Assembly (NCBI GenBank): GCA_910587675.1
Contig: CAJUMU010000006.1
Location: forward strand, 1-64,000
Length of the DNA stretch: 64,000 nucleotides
Origin: an uncultured Alistipes sp.
GTDB lineage: Bacteria; Bacteroidota; Bacteroidia; Bacteroidales; Rikenellaceae
Reading direction: 5' to 3'
A program made the position numbers and the translations under genes. Under the pieces are notes generated by a model, which did not search any database, was not told the DNA's origin, and worked only from the letters and a program-made list of their open reading frames with translations. The number at the start of each line of letters is the position of its first letter. The first letter of the stretch is position 1. Shown here piece after piece: positions 16,160-26,008 of this stretch.

Positions 16160-17200
16160 CTATTCGTTACAGTCTACAGCCACCTTTATAACCCCGTCGC
16201 GACGATTCTCGAAAAGATCATACGCTTCGTCGATCCGACTCAACGGGTAACGGTGCGTAATAAGCGGCGTGGTATCGATCTCCCCCGCCTCGATCATGCG
16301 GAGAATCTCGGCGCAGTCGCAACCGTCCACGCCTCCCGTCCTGAACGTGAGGTTTTTTCCGTACATGTCGGGGAGCGGCAACACCTGCGGTTTGTCGTAA
16401 AGCGCCACGACCGTTACGATCGCATTGGGACGCGCGCACTCCCACGCCAATCGGAACGTATCCTCCGCGCCCGCCGCCTCCAGCACCACATCGGCGCCGC
16501 CATGGTCGCTGTGCCGCATCACGAAATCGCGGCACTCCTCGGGCCCGACGACCGACACTCGGGGATAACGCTCGCGCACGAATCGTCGACGCTCGGGCGA
16601 CTTCTCGCAAACGACAATGCGTTTCGGCCGCTTCGACATCGCGCAGAGCAACGTACAGATTCCCGTCGGTCCCGCGCCTATAAGCAGCACCGTATCCTCG
16701 GTCCCGATCTCCGAAATACGCGTCGCCCAATATCCCGTAGCCAGTATATCGCCCGTAAACAGAGCCTGCTCGTCGCTCACCGTATCGGGAATGCGGTTCA
16801 GCCCCTGATCGGCATAAGGCACACGGACATACTCGGCCTGCCCGCCGTCGATGCGGCAACCCAATGCCCAACCGCCGTTTCGGTCGACGCAGTTGTTCAC
16901 ATATCCGTGCCGGCAGAAGAAGCACTCGCCGCAGAAGGTCTCGACGTTGACCGTCACACGATCGCCCGCCCCGACATTACGCACCTGCGCCCCGACCTCC
17001 TCGACGATGCCGACCATCTCGTGACCGACGGTGATTCCCGAAACGGCACGAGGGACGCTGCCGTGCTTAATGTGCAAGTCGCTGGTGCAGATGCTCGCGA
17101 GCGTCACGCGAACGATGGCGTCGCGCGGATCTTGCAAAGCGGGTTTCGGCTTGTCGAGCAACGAGAAACGACCGCGTTCGATATAAGTGTAGGCTTTCAT
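16160..17200 (-). CDS. Zinc-dependent alcohol dehydrogenase family protein
   Basis: A 346-residue medium-chain dehydrogenase. Catalytic zinc ligands are seen in ASICTSDLH (Cys 38) and the GHEMVGIVEEVG motif (His 59, Glu 60). The structural zinc loop CGECFFCRHGYVNNC has all four cysteines. The Rossmann fold is marked by LLIGAGPTGICTL. It resembles alcohol or sorbitol/threonine dehydrogenases, but the substrate cannot be told. It is the gene before the GNAT remnant on the same strand. Confidence 0.88.
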   Translation of the reverse strand: MKAYTYIERGRFSLLDKPKPALQDPRDAIVRVTLASICTSDLHIKHGSVPRAVSGITVGHEMVGIVEEVGAQVRNVGAGDRVTVNVETFCGECFFCRHGYVNNCVDRNGGWALGCRIDGGQAEYVRVPYADQGLNRIPDTVSDEQALFTGDILATGYWATRISEIGTEDTVLLIGAGPTGICTLLCAMSKRPKRIVVCEKSPERRRFVRERYPRVSVVGPEECRDFVMRHSDHGGADVVLEAAGAEDTFRLAWECARPNAIVTVVALYDKPQVLPLPDMYGKNLTFRTGGVDGCDCAEILRMIEAGEIDTTPLITHRYPLSRIDEAYDLFENRRDGVIKVAVDCNE

Positions 17201-17240
17201 AACTCCGTTTTTACCGCAAATTTAGCAATTATCGACATCC

Positions 17241-17861
17241 CTACACCCGCAGACCGTTTATTTCCCGCTGCACCCGATCCAGAAAACGCGCGGCGTGCGC
17301 CCCGTCCATCTGCGTGTGGTGGAACTGAAACGAAACGGTAAGCGTCGTTTTCAGGAGATGCCGTTTGTACTTGCCCCATATCAGGAACGGATTGTTAAAT
17401 ACGCCGCTGTACATTCCCACCGCGCCGTCGATCTCATACCGCGCGAGAGCGGAGGTTCCTATGACCATGCTATCCGTCAAATCGTGGTTTTCGCACGATT
17501 CGGCGACCTGACGCGTGAGCCGCATATAATCGTCGTCGAACTGCCTCAAATCGTCGGAAAAGGGGATATCGCACGAACTCACCTCGCCCCTGCGGTCGGC
17601 CACGATGGTGTTGACGGCGATCGTATCGTACCGCATCAACTTGTCGCCGACGGGCAGCAGGTAGAACTCTTTCATGCCGCTCGCCGCACGACCGATGCAC
17701 CAGCACATCGCCATGTTGAACTTCAAACCCTTTTTGCGGCTCAGACGCACGAGACGCGTCACGTCGAGCGTCTTGAAAAATGTCACCATCGGCATCGGCG
17801 CCTGCATCCACATCTCGAAAGCGTACGCGCGCGAAGTCTCTCGGGGATCGATTTCTTTCAT
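17241..17861 (-). CDS. Chloramphenicol acetyltransferase-like protein
   Basis: A 206-residue protein with the catalytic HHTQMDGAHAARF motif near the C-terminus, corresponding to the HHxxxDG of the CAT fold. Other family marks are the N-terminal FKTLDVTRLV helix and FNMAMCWCIGRA. It is shorter and quite unlike classical CatA, so chloramphenicol is not assured as a substrate; many such chromosomal CatA-like proteins have unknown acceptors. It is transcribed toward the dehydrogenase gene after a 40-base gap. Confidence 0.8.
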   Translation of the reverse strand: MKEIDPRETSRAYAFEMWMQAPMPMVTFFKTLDVTRLVRLSRKKGLKFNMAMCWCIGRAASGMKEFYLLPVGDKLMRYDTIAVNTIVADRRGEVSSCDIPFSDDLRQFDDDYMRLTRQVAESCENHDLTDSMVIGTSALARYEIDGAVGMYSGVFNNPFLIWGKYKRHLLKTTLTVSFQFHHTQMDGAHAARFLDRVQREINGLRV

Positions 17862-17891
17862 AAGTATGATATTTGAGAATTATTCGGCGGA

Positions 17892-17926
17892 TAAAAAATC
17901 CCGCCGAACTTGCGTTCAGCGGGATT
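17892..17926 (-). terminator. Intrinsic terminator after tRNA-Leu (GAG)
   Basis: AATCCCGC (17897-17904) pairs with GCGGGATT (17919-17926), followed on the minus strand by T-rich sequence, six bases after the tRNA end. Confidence 0.85.
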
Positions 17927-17932
17927 CCAGAG

Positions 17933-18018
17933 TGCCCAGGACAAGACTCGAACTTGCACGAACCTAATTGTTCACTACCCCCTCAAAGTAGCGTGTCTAC
18001 CAATTTCACCACCTGGGC
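17933..18018 (-). tRNA. tRNA-Leu (anticodon GAG)
   Basis: A class II tRNA of 86 bases with a long variable arm. The acceptor GCCCAGG pairs with CCTGGGC, discriminator A. The anticodon loop TTGAGGG gives GAG, and the T-arm is AGTTCGAGTCT. Confidence 0.95.
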
Positions 18019-18068
18019 TTTTCGTTTTAACAGAACTTCGGGAATCGTATTTCCCTTAAAAAGGTGTG

Positions 18069-18098
18069 CAAATATAGTCACTATTTCTTAAACTGCAA
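18069..18098 (-). promoter_or_regulatory. Promoter of tRNA-Leu (GAG)
   Basis: On the minus strand TTTG (18095-18098) and TATATTTG (18069-18076) are 18 bases apart, about 50 bases before the tRNA. Confidence 0.65.
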
Positions 18099-18168
18099 AA
18101 TTTTTCGGCAATAATACGTCAGAATAGATCATTTTTACGGCATCCGACCCGAAAAACGAATGCAGCGG

Positions 18169-19824
18169 TCATAAAAACAGCATCAACACCAATTGCGCCG
18201 TCACCACCCTGACGAACATCGACAAGGGATATACCGTGGCGTAAGCCACCGAAGCATGCTCCCCGGGGATGACGTCGTTGGCATAGTTCAACGCCATCGG
18301 ATTGGCCATACTGCCGCACAACATTCCGCACGAGGTGCCGAAATCGACGCGAAACCATCGCATGGCAGCGACGCCGACCACAATTACGGGCACCATAGTA
18401 ATGAGGAATCCAAGCCCTACCCACGCGGCTCCCGCGCGGCTCACCGCCGTCTCGAAGAAATCGCCGCCCGAGCTGAGTCCGAGGCACGCCAGATAGAGCG
18501 ACAGTCCGAATCCTCGCAACATGAGGTTCGCGCTGCGGGTGGTGTATGTCACCAGATGCAGACGCGGGCCATAGGTGCCGATGAGTATTCCGACGATGAT
18601 CGGACCTCCCGCCAAACCCAATTTGACAGGCACCGTCACCCCCGGCAACGACAACGGCACCGCCCCGAGCACGAGACCCAGAACGATCCCTATATAAATA
18701 GAGGTGAGATTCGGTTCGTTCAGTTCCTTTTCGGCATTGCCGAGCACCCGCTCGACCTTCTCCACCGCTACCCCGCTGCCGACCACCACCACGCAGTCGC
18801 CCATCTGCAACATCAGATCGGGCGTCGCCAGCAGCGCCACGCCGCTGCGGTAGATGCGGCTTATGTTTATGCCGTAACTGTTGCGCAGACGCAACGCCCC
18901 GAGCCGCTTGCCGTTGATCTCGGGCCGCGTGATGATGATCCGCCGCGACACGAGCTGACTGTCGATGGCGTTCCAGTCCACGTTGTCGTTGTTCCAGTCG
19001 ATGCTCTCGCGCTTGCCGATCATGGCCTCCACCGTATCGATATCCTTGCGCGACGTGACGACCAGCACACGGTCGCCCTCCTGCATTACGGTATCGTTGG
19101 ATGGCAGCACCACCTTGCCGTCGCGCCAAAGACGCGATATGACGAAAGGCACGTGCGTGAACTCGGCCACCGTGTGCATGTCGCGTCCGAATACGCCCGG
19201 GTTCTGCACGCGCAGCGTGGCGATGAAGGTATTGTTCACATGCTCCTCGTTGGGACCCGCCACATCGGTCGCGCGCACCCACAGGCGGTTCATGAGCATG
19301 ATGGCGATTATAACGCCCACCACACCTAACGGATAGGTGACGGCGCAACTCAACGCGGGCGACGACGAGGGCAGCCCCAACTGCGCCAATGTCTGCTGCG
19401 ACGCTCCGAGAGCGGGGGTATTGGTCGTGGCGCCGCACAATACGCCCGCCATGTCCGAGAGCGGAATGCCGAAACCGAAACTGAACCCCACAGCCATAGA
19501 CGTGCCGAGGACGATTACCGCCAAACTCAACATATTGAGTTTAACGCCGCCCGAACGGAATGCGCTCATGAATCCCGGGCCGACCTGCAATCCGAGCGAA
19601 TAGACGAACACCACCAGACCGAAATTCTCGGCGAACAGAAGCATCTGCGGATCGATCGTCACGCCGAAGTGGCCCGCCACAATACCCGCGAAGAACACGA
19701 ACGTCACGCCGAGCGACACGCCCCACAAACGCACCTTGCCGAAGATAAGCCCCACGGCGCACACGATCGAAATGACCACCACCGCCTGCAAGGCCGAGTG
19801 GACGGTAAACAGAGATTCGAACAT
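18169..19824 (-). CDS. AspT/YidE/YbjL-type transporter with two RCK_C domains
   Basis: A 551-residue membrane protein. The first half has five to six hydrophobic segments with FGLVVFVYSLGLQVGPGF and GATTNTPALGA; the second half repeats this with LYLACLGLSSGGDFF and CGSMANPMALNYA. Between them, about residues 195-370, lie two TrkA-C-like (RCK_C) soluble domains. This is the family layout of aspartate:alanine-type exchangers and of YidE/YbjL, whose substrates are mostly unknown. The S46 peptidase gene lies 18 bases upstream on the same strand, so it may take up or expel amino acids released from peptides. Confidence 0.87.
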   Translation of the reverse strand: MFESLFTVHSALQAVVVISIVCAVGLIFGKVRLWGVSLGVTFVFFAGIVAGHFGVTIDPQMLLFAENFGLVVFVYSLGLQVGPGFMSAFRSGGVKLNMLSLAVIVLGTSMAVGFSFGFGIPLSDMAGVLCGATTNTPALGASQQTLAQLGLPSSSPALSCAVTYPLGVVGVIIAIMLMNRLWVRATDVAGPNEEHVNNTFIATLRVQNPGVFGRDMHTVAEFTHVPFVISRLWRDGKVVLPSNDTVMQEGDRVLVVTSRKDIDTVEAMIGKRESIDWNNDNVDWNAIDSQLVSRRIIITRPEINGKRLGALRLRNSYGINISRIYRSGVALLATPDLMLQMGDCVVVVGSGVAVEKVERVLGNAEKELNEPNLTSIYIGIVLGLVLGAVPLSLPGVTVPVKLGLAGGPIIVGILIGTYGPRLHLVTYTTRSANLMLRGFGLSLYLACLGLSSGGDFFETAVSRAGAAWVGLGFLITMVPVIVVGVAAMRWFRVDFGTSCGMLCGSMANPMALNYANDVIPGEHASVAYATVYPLSMFVRVVTAQLVLMLFL

Positions 19825-19842
19825 AACTCCGACTTATTTCGT

Positions 19843-21903
19843 TTATCGGCGCAAATCCATCTCGTCGAGCAGATACGACGCTCCGCCCACCTTGTCGATG
19901 GTGAAGAGCACGTAACGTATGTCGACCGATATGTTGCGGCAGATCGAGGGATCGAACTCCATGTCGCTCATCGTCGAACGCCACGTGCGGTCGAAGTTTA
20001 TGCCCACCAGCTCGCCGCGGCCGTTTATCACGGGCGAACCCGAGTTGCCGCCCGAAGTGTGGTTGGTGGCGAGGAAACATACGGGGACGCTCACTCGGCC
20101 CGCTATCTCGCAACCCCAGCGGCCGTAATCCTTCGCGGCGTGGATGTCGCGCAGACGCTGCGGCACGTCATAATCGTAAATCTCGGGATTGTCCTTCTCC
20201 ATCACGCCCTCCAGCGTCGACACGGGACGGTGATACTCGCCGTCGGCATATTCGTATCCCGCCACCGAGCCGTACGCCACGCGGAGCGTAAGGTTGGCGT
20301 CGGGGAAGAACGCGCGGTCGCGGTCCCACTCCATCATAGCCCGTACGAAGGGGCGGTACCACCGCTCCACCGAGGGGATGTTGCTCAGGTTGCGATAAGC
20401 CGACTCGGCGATACGCTTGCGCAGGGGCGAGAACATCGCGACGAAACGCACCATCGGATCGTCGTCGATCTTCGCGGGATCGAACGACTCGGCTGTCAGC
20501 GTCGTATTATCGTAAAGTCGGTCGACATACTCCGACGCTCCCCCGCACTCGGCCACCGCCGCGGTCAGTTCGGCAGGAACGCGGTCGGCGGGCATACGGT
20601 CGAGAAACTCGCCGAGCATCTTGCGCGCGATGGCGCGATCGATCTTCGGCGAATAGTCCTTCATGAAACTCTCGCGCATTTCGCGGGCCGCCGAGGCGAA
20701 ATCCTCGCCCTCCTTCATGCGGCTGCGGCGCGCCGTCAGCTGCGACGCGAAACGCACCGCCTCGATGGCTCCAACCGACTCGGTATAGAGTTCGTAAACG
20801 TAATATTCGGGCTTCGCCGCGTCGTACGCCGTGCGGATCGAATCGAGCAGACCCGCATACTCGGGCTTCGAAGCGGCCCAAGCGGCGAACCGCTTCTCGT
20901 ACGCCCGCTTCTTATCGGCCGTGCCCAGACGGCGCAGCCCCAGCACCTCGCCCTGCCACTTTTTCCAAGCGTTGGCTATCGAGGCGTGCTTCGACGCATA
21001 TTGTATACGCACGGCGGGATCCTCGGCCTGGGCCGCCGAGATTATGTCGAGCCGCTGCGTGCGCAGCTCTATCTTCATGGGATCCGACACCTCGGCCACA
21101 TACTCCACCGCATCCGAAGTGACATACTCCTGCGTGTTGCCCGGGAAGCCGTATATCATGGTGAAATCGCCCTCGTCGACGCCCTTCACCGATATGGGGA
21201 AGTGACGCTTGGGACGATAGGGGCGGTTGGCCTTCGAATAGTCAGCGGGACGGTTGTCCTCGCCCGCATAAACTCTGAATACCGAGAAGTCGCCCGTATG
21301 TCGCGGCCACACCCAGTTGTCGGTATCGCCTCCGAACTTGCCCACCGACGAGGGAGGCGCACCCACCAGACGCACGTCGCGGAACACGTCGTACACGAAC
21401 AGGAAATACTGGTTGCCGTAATACATAGGCTGCACGTCGGCCGCATGCCCCTCCTCCGAGGCGGCCTTGGCTATCTCGGCGGGTTTCTCGCCCGCCGCCA
21501 CGCGCTCCGTCACATCCTCCATACGCACCAGTATGCGCACCGAAAGCCCGGGCACGGGCAACTCGCCCGCGCGCGATTGCGCCCAGAATCCGTGAGTCAG
21601 ATAGTCGCGCTCCACCGACGAGAGGCTCTGTATGGAGCCGTAGCCGCAATGGTGGTTGGTGAGCAGCAAGCCCTCGGCCGAGACGAACTCGCCAGTGCAT
21701 CCGCCGCCGAATAGCACCACGGCATCCTTCATCGAGGCCTTGTTGACCGAGTAGATATCCTCGGCCGTAAGGCGGAAACCCTTCCTGCGCATATCCTTTA
21801 TGCGCGATCCGATGAGGCTCGGCAGCCACATTCCTTCGTCGGCCGCGGCCGAGAGGAGTATCGCGACGCACGCGAACAGCGATAACGTAACCTTTTTCAT
21901 CAT
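19843..21903 (-). CDS. S46 family dipeptidyl peptidase, DPP11-type
   Basis: A 686-residue exported serine peptidase. After a signal peptide (residues 1-21) it has the catalytic His in TNHHCGYGS (His 84-85), an Asp in the DNWVWPRHTGDF region and the Ser in GGNSGSPVING (Ser 621). The residue 18 after the Ser is Arg 639 (NFDRTW). In the family this place is Arg in DPP11, which prefers Asp/Glu at P1, and Gly in DPP7. It therefore should release dipeptides with acidic second residues in the periplasm, which suits an amino-acid fermenting life. It precedes the AspT-type transporter gene by 18 bases. Confidence 0.9.
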   Translation of the reverse strand: MMKKVTLSLFACVAILLSAAADEGMWLPSLIGSRIKDMRRKGFRLTAEDIYSVNKASMKDAVVLFGGGCTGEFVSAEGLLLTNHHCGYGSIQSLSSVERDYLTHGFWAQSRAGELPVPGLSVRILVRMEDVTERVAAGEKPAEIAKAASEEGHAADVQPMYYGNQYFLFVYDVFRDVRLVGAPPSSVGKFGGDTDNWVWPRHTGDFSVFRVYAGEDNRPADYSKANRPYRPKRHFPISVKGVDEGDFTMIYGFPGNTQEYVTSDAVEYVAEVSDPMKIELRTQRLDIISAAQAEDPAVRIQYASKHASIANAWKKWQGEVLGLRRLGTADKKRAYEKRFAAWAASKPEYAGLLDSIRTAYDAAKPEYYVYELYTESVGAIEAVRFASQLTARRSRMKEGEDFASAAREMRESFMKDYSPKIDRAIARKMLGEFLDRMPADRVPAELTAAVAECGGASEYVDRLYDNTTLTAESFDPAKIDDDPMVRFVAMFSPLRKRIAESAYRNLSNIPSVERWYRPFVRAMMEWDRDRAFFPDANLTLRVAYGSVAGYEYADGEYHRPVSTLEGVMEKDNPEIYDYDVPQRLRDIHAAKDYGRWGCEIAGRVSVPVCFLATNHTSGGNSGSPVINGRGELVGINFDRTWRSTMSDMEFDPSICRNISVDIRYVLFTIDKVGGASYLLDEMDLRR

Positions 21904-21929
21904 AATGGTTCAAATGTTTTTCGATTCGA

Positions 21930-21937
21930 CAAAAATA
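21930..21937 (-). promoter_or_regulatory. -7 element for the S46 peptidase gene
   Basis: On the minus strand this reads TATTTTTG, matching TAnnTTTG, 26 bases before the start. Confidence 0.4.
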
Positions 21938-21958
21938 GGCAAAAAGTGATAAAATGCC

Positions 21959-21966
21959 TATATTTG
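21959..21966 (+). promoter_or_regulatory. -7 element for the glutaminase-family gene
   Basis: TATATTTG is a full match to TAnnTTTG, 37 bases before the ATG at 22004. Together with 21930 it forms a divergent promoter region. Confidence 0.5.
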
Positions 21967-22003
21967 TCGGATAAAACCGTTATATAATCGGAATCTTTAA
22001 TCT

Positions 22004-24481
22004 ATGACAAAAAATCTACTATTCGCGGCGGCCGCGACGGCAATGCTCCTTTCGTGCGCCACGACACCCGAGCAGGTGAAGAACGAGCTTCGCGCTCCCG
22101 CCTACCCGCTCATCACCATCGACCCCTACACCAGCGCATGGTCGACCACCGACCGCCTCTACGACAGTCAGGTGAAACACTGGACGGGACGCGACTTTCC
22201 CCTGATGGGAACCCTCCGCGTCGACGGCGAGCTCTATCGCTTCATGGGCGAGGAGATCAGCCCCATGCAGGCCCTCGCGCCCATCTCCTATGAGGAGCCT
22301 TGGACGGGCGCCTACACCTTCGACGCTTCGCGCGGCGAGTGGCAGGCCGCCGATTTCGACGACAAGGCTTGGAAACGCGGCGAGGCGGCGTTCGGCACCC
22401 CCGAGGAGACCAACATCCACACGCCGTGGCTCACGAAGGACATCTGGGTGCGCCGCACCGTGGAGATCGATCCCGCCGAGCTCGGCAACAGCACCCTTTT
22501 CGTAAAGTATTCGCACGACGACACGTTCCAACTCTACTTCAACGGCCGAGAGATCGTCTCGACGCCTTACGAGTGGAAAAAGGATCGTTGGGTCGAGATA
22601 TCGCCCGAGCTGGCCGCCACGGCCGCCGACGGCAAGATCGTCCTCGCAGCGCACTGCAACAACCGCACGGGCGGCGCGCTGGTCGATATGGGACTCTACA
22701 AGCGCAGCAACGACGCAGTGGTGATGGACGCCGCGGCCGAGCAGCTCGCGGTGGACGTGCAGGCCACGCGCACCGTTTACGATTTCGCCTGCGGCGGAGT
22801 CGATCTGCGCCTGACCTTTACCGCGCCCCTGCTTCTGGAGGATCCCGAGCTGGTATCGCGTCCCGTGAACTACATATCTTACGAGGCGAAGTCCAACGAC
22901 GGCGCCGAGCATGACGTGCAGATCTACTTCGAGGCTTCGCCCGACTGGTCGCGCGACTCGTCGGGACAGAAATGCACCGTCGAGAGCTACGACGACTCGC
23001 GCTTCAACTATGTCAAGAGCGGCACCGTCGACCAGAATATCCTCGCCCGCAAAGGCGACGACCTGCGCATCGACTGGGGCTACTTCCTCATGGCTGCCGA
23101 CAAGACGTCGAGCCGCGGCGCGGTGGGCGATCCCGTCGTGATGCGTCGCGAATTCGCCGACCGAGGCACCGTCGAGAGCCGCAGCGAGGGCACGCAGATG
23201 GTTCTGTGCGACCGAATCGGCAAGGTGGGCGCCAAGCCCGTCGAAGGATACGTGATGTTGGGCTACGACGACATATATTCGATACAGTACTTCGGCGACA
23301 ACGTCCGCCCCTACTGGAACCGTAAGGGCGACAGCACCATCGAGGCGCAGTTCGCGGCGGCGGCCGACGACTACCGCTCGCTCAAGAAGCGTTGCGAGCG
23401 TTTCGACGCCGAGTTGATGCGCGACGCCGCCGAGGCGGGAGGCAAGCAGTACGCCGAGCTGTGCGCGCTGGCCTATCGTCAGGCCATATCGGCCCACAAG
23501 CTCATCGAGACGCCGCAGGGCGAATTGGCATGGCTCTCGAAGGAGAACTTCAGCAACGGATCGATCGGCACGGTGGACGTCACCTACCCCTCGGCCCCGA
23601 TGTTCCTCTACTACAACCCCGAGTTCGCCAAGGCGCTGCTCAACTTCATATTCTATTACAGCGAGAGCGGCAAATGGACCAAGCCTTTCCCCGCCCACGA
23701 CGTGGGCACCTACCCGCTGGCCAACGGCCAGACATACGGCGGCGACATGCCCGTCGAGGAGAGCGGCAACATGGTCATCCTCACGGGCGCGATATGCAAG
23801 GCCGAGGGTAAGGCCGATTATGCGCTCAAGCATTGGGACGCCCTCACCACATGGACCGACTATCTGGTGGAGAACGGCGCCGATCCCGCCAACCAGCTCT
23901 GCACCGACGACTTCGCGGGTCACTGGGCGCGCAACGCCAACCTCGCCATCAAGGCCATAGTGGGCGTGGCGGCTTACGGCGACATGGCTCGCATGGCGGG
24001 CAAGACCGACGTGGCGGAGAAGTACACGGCCATAGCCCGCGAGATGGCGGCGCGCTGGAAAGAGATGGCCGCCGCGGGCGACCACTACCGCCTGACGTTC
24101 GACGAGGGCGACACTTGGAGCCAGAAATACAACCTCGTGTGGGACAAACTGCTCGGTTACAACGTATTCGACGCCGACATCGCTCCTACCGAGATCGCCT
24201 ACTATCTCACGCGTCAGAACAAATACGGTCTGCCGCTCGACGTGCGCCGCGCCTACACCAAATCCGACTGGATCGTGTGGACCGCCACCATGGCCGACGA
24301 CAAGGCGACTTTCGAGCGTTTCATCGCTCCCATGCACGCCTTCATGAACGAGACAACCGACCGTATACCCATGAGCGACTGGTACAACACCGACACCACC
24401 ACCCATGTCGGCTTCCAAGCCCGTTCGGTCGTGGGCGGCTACTTCATTAAGATGCTCGCCGAACGCGACGGAAAAAAATAA
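22004..24481 (+). CDS. Glutaminase-family lipoprotein (DUF4964/5127/4965/1793 type)
   Basis: An 825-residue protein with a lipoprotein signal (LLSC, Cys 18). It follows the layout of Bacteroidetes proteins called glutaminase A-like: an N-terminal segment (PAYPLITIDPYTSAWS, then MGTLRVDGE), a galactose-binding-like insert (about 95-235), then DUF5127-like and a C-terminal all-alpha toroid (from about 480) with PSAPMFLYYNPEF, HDVGTYPLANGQ, EESGNM and KYNLVWDKLLG. The name stems from fungal GtaA; a real glutaminase activity is not shown for the bacterial forms, and the toroid resembles glycosidases. It is surface- or periplasm-anchored and has its own promoter and terminator. Confidence 0.85.
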   Translation: MTKNLLFAAAATAMLLSCATTPEQVKNELRAPAYPLITIDPYTSAWSTTDRLYDSQVKHWTGRDFPLMGTLRVDGELYRFMGEEISPMQALAPISYEEPWTGAYTFDASRGEWQAADFDDKAWKRGEAAFGTPEETNIHTPWLTKDIWVRRTVEIDPAELGNSTLFVKYSHDDTFQLYFNGREIVSTPYEWKKDRWVEISPELAATAADGKIVLAAHCNNRTGGALVDMGLYKRSNDAVVMDAAAEQLAVDVQATRTVYDFACGGVDLRLTFTAPLLLEDPELVSRPVNYISYEAKSNDGAEHDVQIYFEASPDWSRDSSGQKCTVESYDDSRFNYVKSGTVDQNILARKGDDLRIDWGYFLMAADKTSSRGAVGDPVVMRREFADRGTVESRSEGTQMVLCDRIGKVGAKPVEGYVMLGYDDIYSIQYFGDNVRPYWNRKGDSTIEAQFAAAADDYRSLKKRCERFDAELMRDAAEAGGKQYAELCALAYRQAISAHKLIETPQGELAWLSKENFSNGSIGTVDVTYPSAPMFLYYNPEFAKALLNFIFYYSESGKWTKPFPAHDVGTYPLANGQTYGGDMPVEESGNMVILTGAICKAEGKADYALKHWDALTTWTDYLVENGADPANQLCTDDFAGHWARNANLAIKAIVGVAAYGDMARMAGKTDVAEKYTAIAREMAARWKEMAAAGDHYRLTFDEGDTWSQKYNLVWDKLLGYNVFDADIAPTEIAYYLTRQNKYGLPLDVRRAYTKSDWIVWTATMADDKATFERFIAPMHAFMNETTDRIPMSDWYNTDTTTHVGFQARSVVGGYFIKMLAERDGKK

Positions 24482-24500
24482 GGTCAGCCGACCGCATACG

Positions 24501-24537
24501 AAAACACCGCTCGGAAATTCCGAGCGGTGTTTTTCTT
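24501..24537 (+). terminator. Intrinsic terminator of the glutaminase-family gene
   Basis: AAACACCGCTCGGAA is followed after a short loop by CCGAGCGGTGTTT and a T-rich run; arms at about 24502-24516 and 24520-24533. Confidence 0.9.
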
Positions 24538-24542
24538 TAACT

Positions 24543-24617
24543 CGGTAATGCCCTCGGGCATTACCATCCTCGGCGGCTCGCACCTTCGGTGCGCCCCCCC
24601 CCGCAGCCGCCGAGGAT
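24543..24617. repeat. Nested intergenic hairpins between convergent genes
   Basis: GGTAATGCC pairs with GGCATTACC (about 24544-24565). Next, ATCCTCGGCGGCT (24566-24578) pairs with AGCCGCCGAGGAT (24605-24617), and inside it CGCACC pairs with GGTGCG, followed by a run of nine or more C. It looks like a REP-type element. No second copy is seen in the window. It may also act as terminator of pgi. Confidence 0.6.
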
Positions 24618-24638
24618 TATAAGGGGAGATATAATTTT

Positions 24639-25970
24639 TTACAAACGCGCCTTTATCTTCTTCGACTCCTCCTCATACCCGGGCTTGTCGAGCAACGCGA
24701 ACATATTCTTCTTGTAAGCCTCCACACCCGGCTGGTTGAAGGGGTTCACGCCCAGAATATAGCCGCTTATGCCGCACGCTTTCTCGAAGAAGTAGATCAA
24801 CGCGCCGATCGACTTCTCGTCGATGGCGGGAATCTCGACGCGGATATTGGGCACCCCGCCGTCGATATGCGCCAGTTGCACGCCCAACTCGGCCATCTTG
24901 TTGATCTCCGAGATGCGTTTGCCTGCAAGGAAGTTCAAACCGTCCAGATTCTCGGCGTCGGCCTCCACCTTCACCGTATGCTTGGCCTCGGCAACCGATA
25001 TGATGGTCTCGAACAACGTGCGCTCGCCCTCCTGAATATACTGGCCCATAGAGTGCAGGTCGGCCGTCAGCGTCACGCTGGCGGGGAATATGCCCTTGCC
25101 GTCCTTGCCCTCGCTCTCGCCGTAAAGCTGTTTCCACCACTCGGCCACGTACTGCAACTTAGGCTCGTACGAACCCAGAATCTCGGTCTTCTTGCCCGAC
25201 TCGTACAGAGCGTTGCGAGCGATGGCGTAAATGGCCGAAAGGTTCTCCTCCACGGGCACGTCGGCCGCGGTAGCTTTCTCCATCTCCACGGCGCCTGCGA
25301 CCAGAGCCTTGATATCGACACCGGCCACGGCCAGCGGCAGCAGACCCACGGGGGTCAGCACCGAGAAACGGCCGCCCACATCGTCGGGAATGACGAAAGT
25401 GGGATAACCCTCGTTCGTCGCCAGCGTCTTCAGCGCGCCGCGCGCCTTGTCGGTAACGGCAACGATGCGGGTCGCGGCGTCGGCCTTGCCGTAACGCTTC
25501 TCTATTTCGGCCTTGATGATGCGGAACGCAATGGCGGGCTCGGTCGTGGTTCCCGACTTCGAGATCACGATGGCGGCTATCGAGTAATCCTTCACGGCCT
25601 CCAGCAGTTCGTAAGTGTAATCCTCCGAGATGTTCTGGCCCGCGAATACCACGGTGGGATTCGCATGCTTGCGGTGCAGATACTCGAACGAGTCGTTCAT
25701 GGCCTCGATAACGGCCTTGGCTCCGAGATACGAGCCGCCGATGCCGATACATATCACTACCTCGGCCTTGGCGCGCAACTGCGCCGCCTGCGCCTCGATG
25801 GCGGCTATCTGCTCGGCGTCGATAGACGACGGCAGGTTCACCCAACCCAGAAAATCGTTGCCCTCGCCTTCGCCCGAGTGAAGCAACGCATTGGCCTGCT
25901 GCGCGCGGGCCATCATGCCCTCGTCGACCGTAACGCCCGACTTGGCAATATCCAATTTTATCAAACTCAT
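24639..25970 (-). CDS. pgi: Glucose-6-phosphate isomerase
   Basis: A 443-residue isomerase of the short bacterial type, interconverting glucose-6-phosphate and fructose-6-phosphate in glycolysis and gluconeogenesis. Sugar-phosphate binding motifs are seen: [24 protein letters not shown], and the C-terminal [16 protein letters not shown] with the catalytic Lys. It lies 38 bases after gpsA on the same strand, so the two central-metabolism genes are probably cotranscribed. Confidence 0.96.
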   Translation of the reverse strand: MSLIKLDIAKSGVTVDEGMMARAQQANALLHSGEGEGNDFLGWVNLPSSIDAEQIAAIEAQAAQLRAKAEVVICIGIGGSYLGAKAVIEAMNDSFEYLHRKHANPTVVFAGQNISEDYTYELLEAVKDYSIAAIVISKSGTTTEPAIAFRIIKAEIEKRYGKADAATRIVAVTDKARGALKTLATNEGYPTFVIPDDVGGRFSVLTPVGLLPLAVAGVDIKALVAGAVEMEKATAADVPVEENLSAIYAIARNALYESGKKTEILGSYEPKLQYVAEWWKQLYGESEGKDGKGIFPASVTLTADLHSMGQYIQEGERTLFETIISVAEAKHTVKVEADAENLDGLNFLAGKRISEINKMAELGVQLAHIDGGVPNIRVEIPAIDEKSIGALIYFFEKACGISGYILGVNPFNQPGVEAYKKNMFALLDKPGYEEESKKIKARL

Positions 25971-26008
25971 CGTTTTTGCGATTTTGGTTTATAATTTTAA
26001 TGAATCGA

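Noticed and set aside
17241..17861. Chloramphenicol resistance gene
   Set aside because: The HHxxxDG motif is present but the protein is short and divergent, and there is no mobile context; resistance cannot be claimed.
17674..17967. Plus-strand frame ending with RTRLELART
   Set aside because: The ending is the antisense of tRNA-Leu and the rest lies opposite the CAT-like gene.
22019..24583. 854-codon minus-strand frame opposite the glutaminase-family gene
   Set aside because: Shadow frame; the plus strand carries the lipoprotein signal and conserved motifs.
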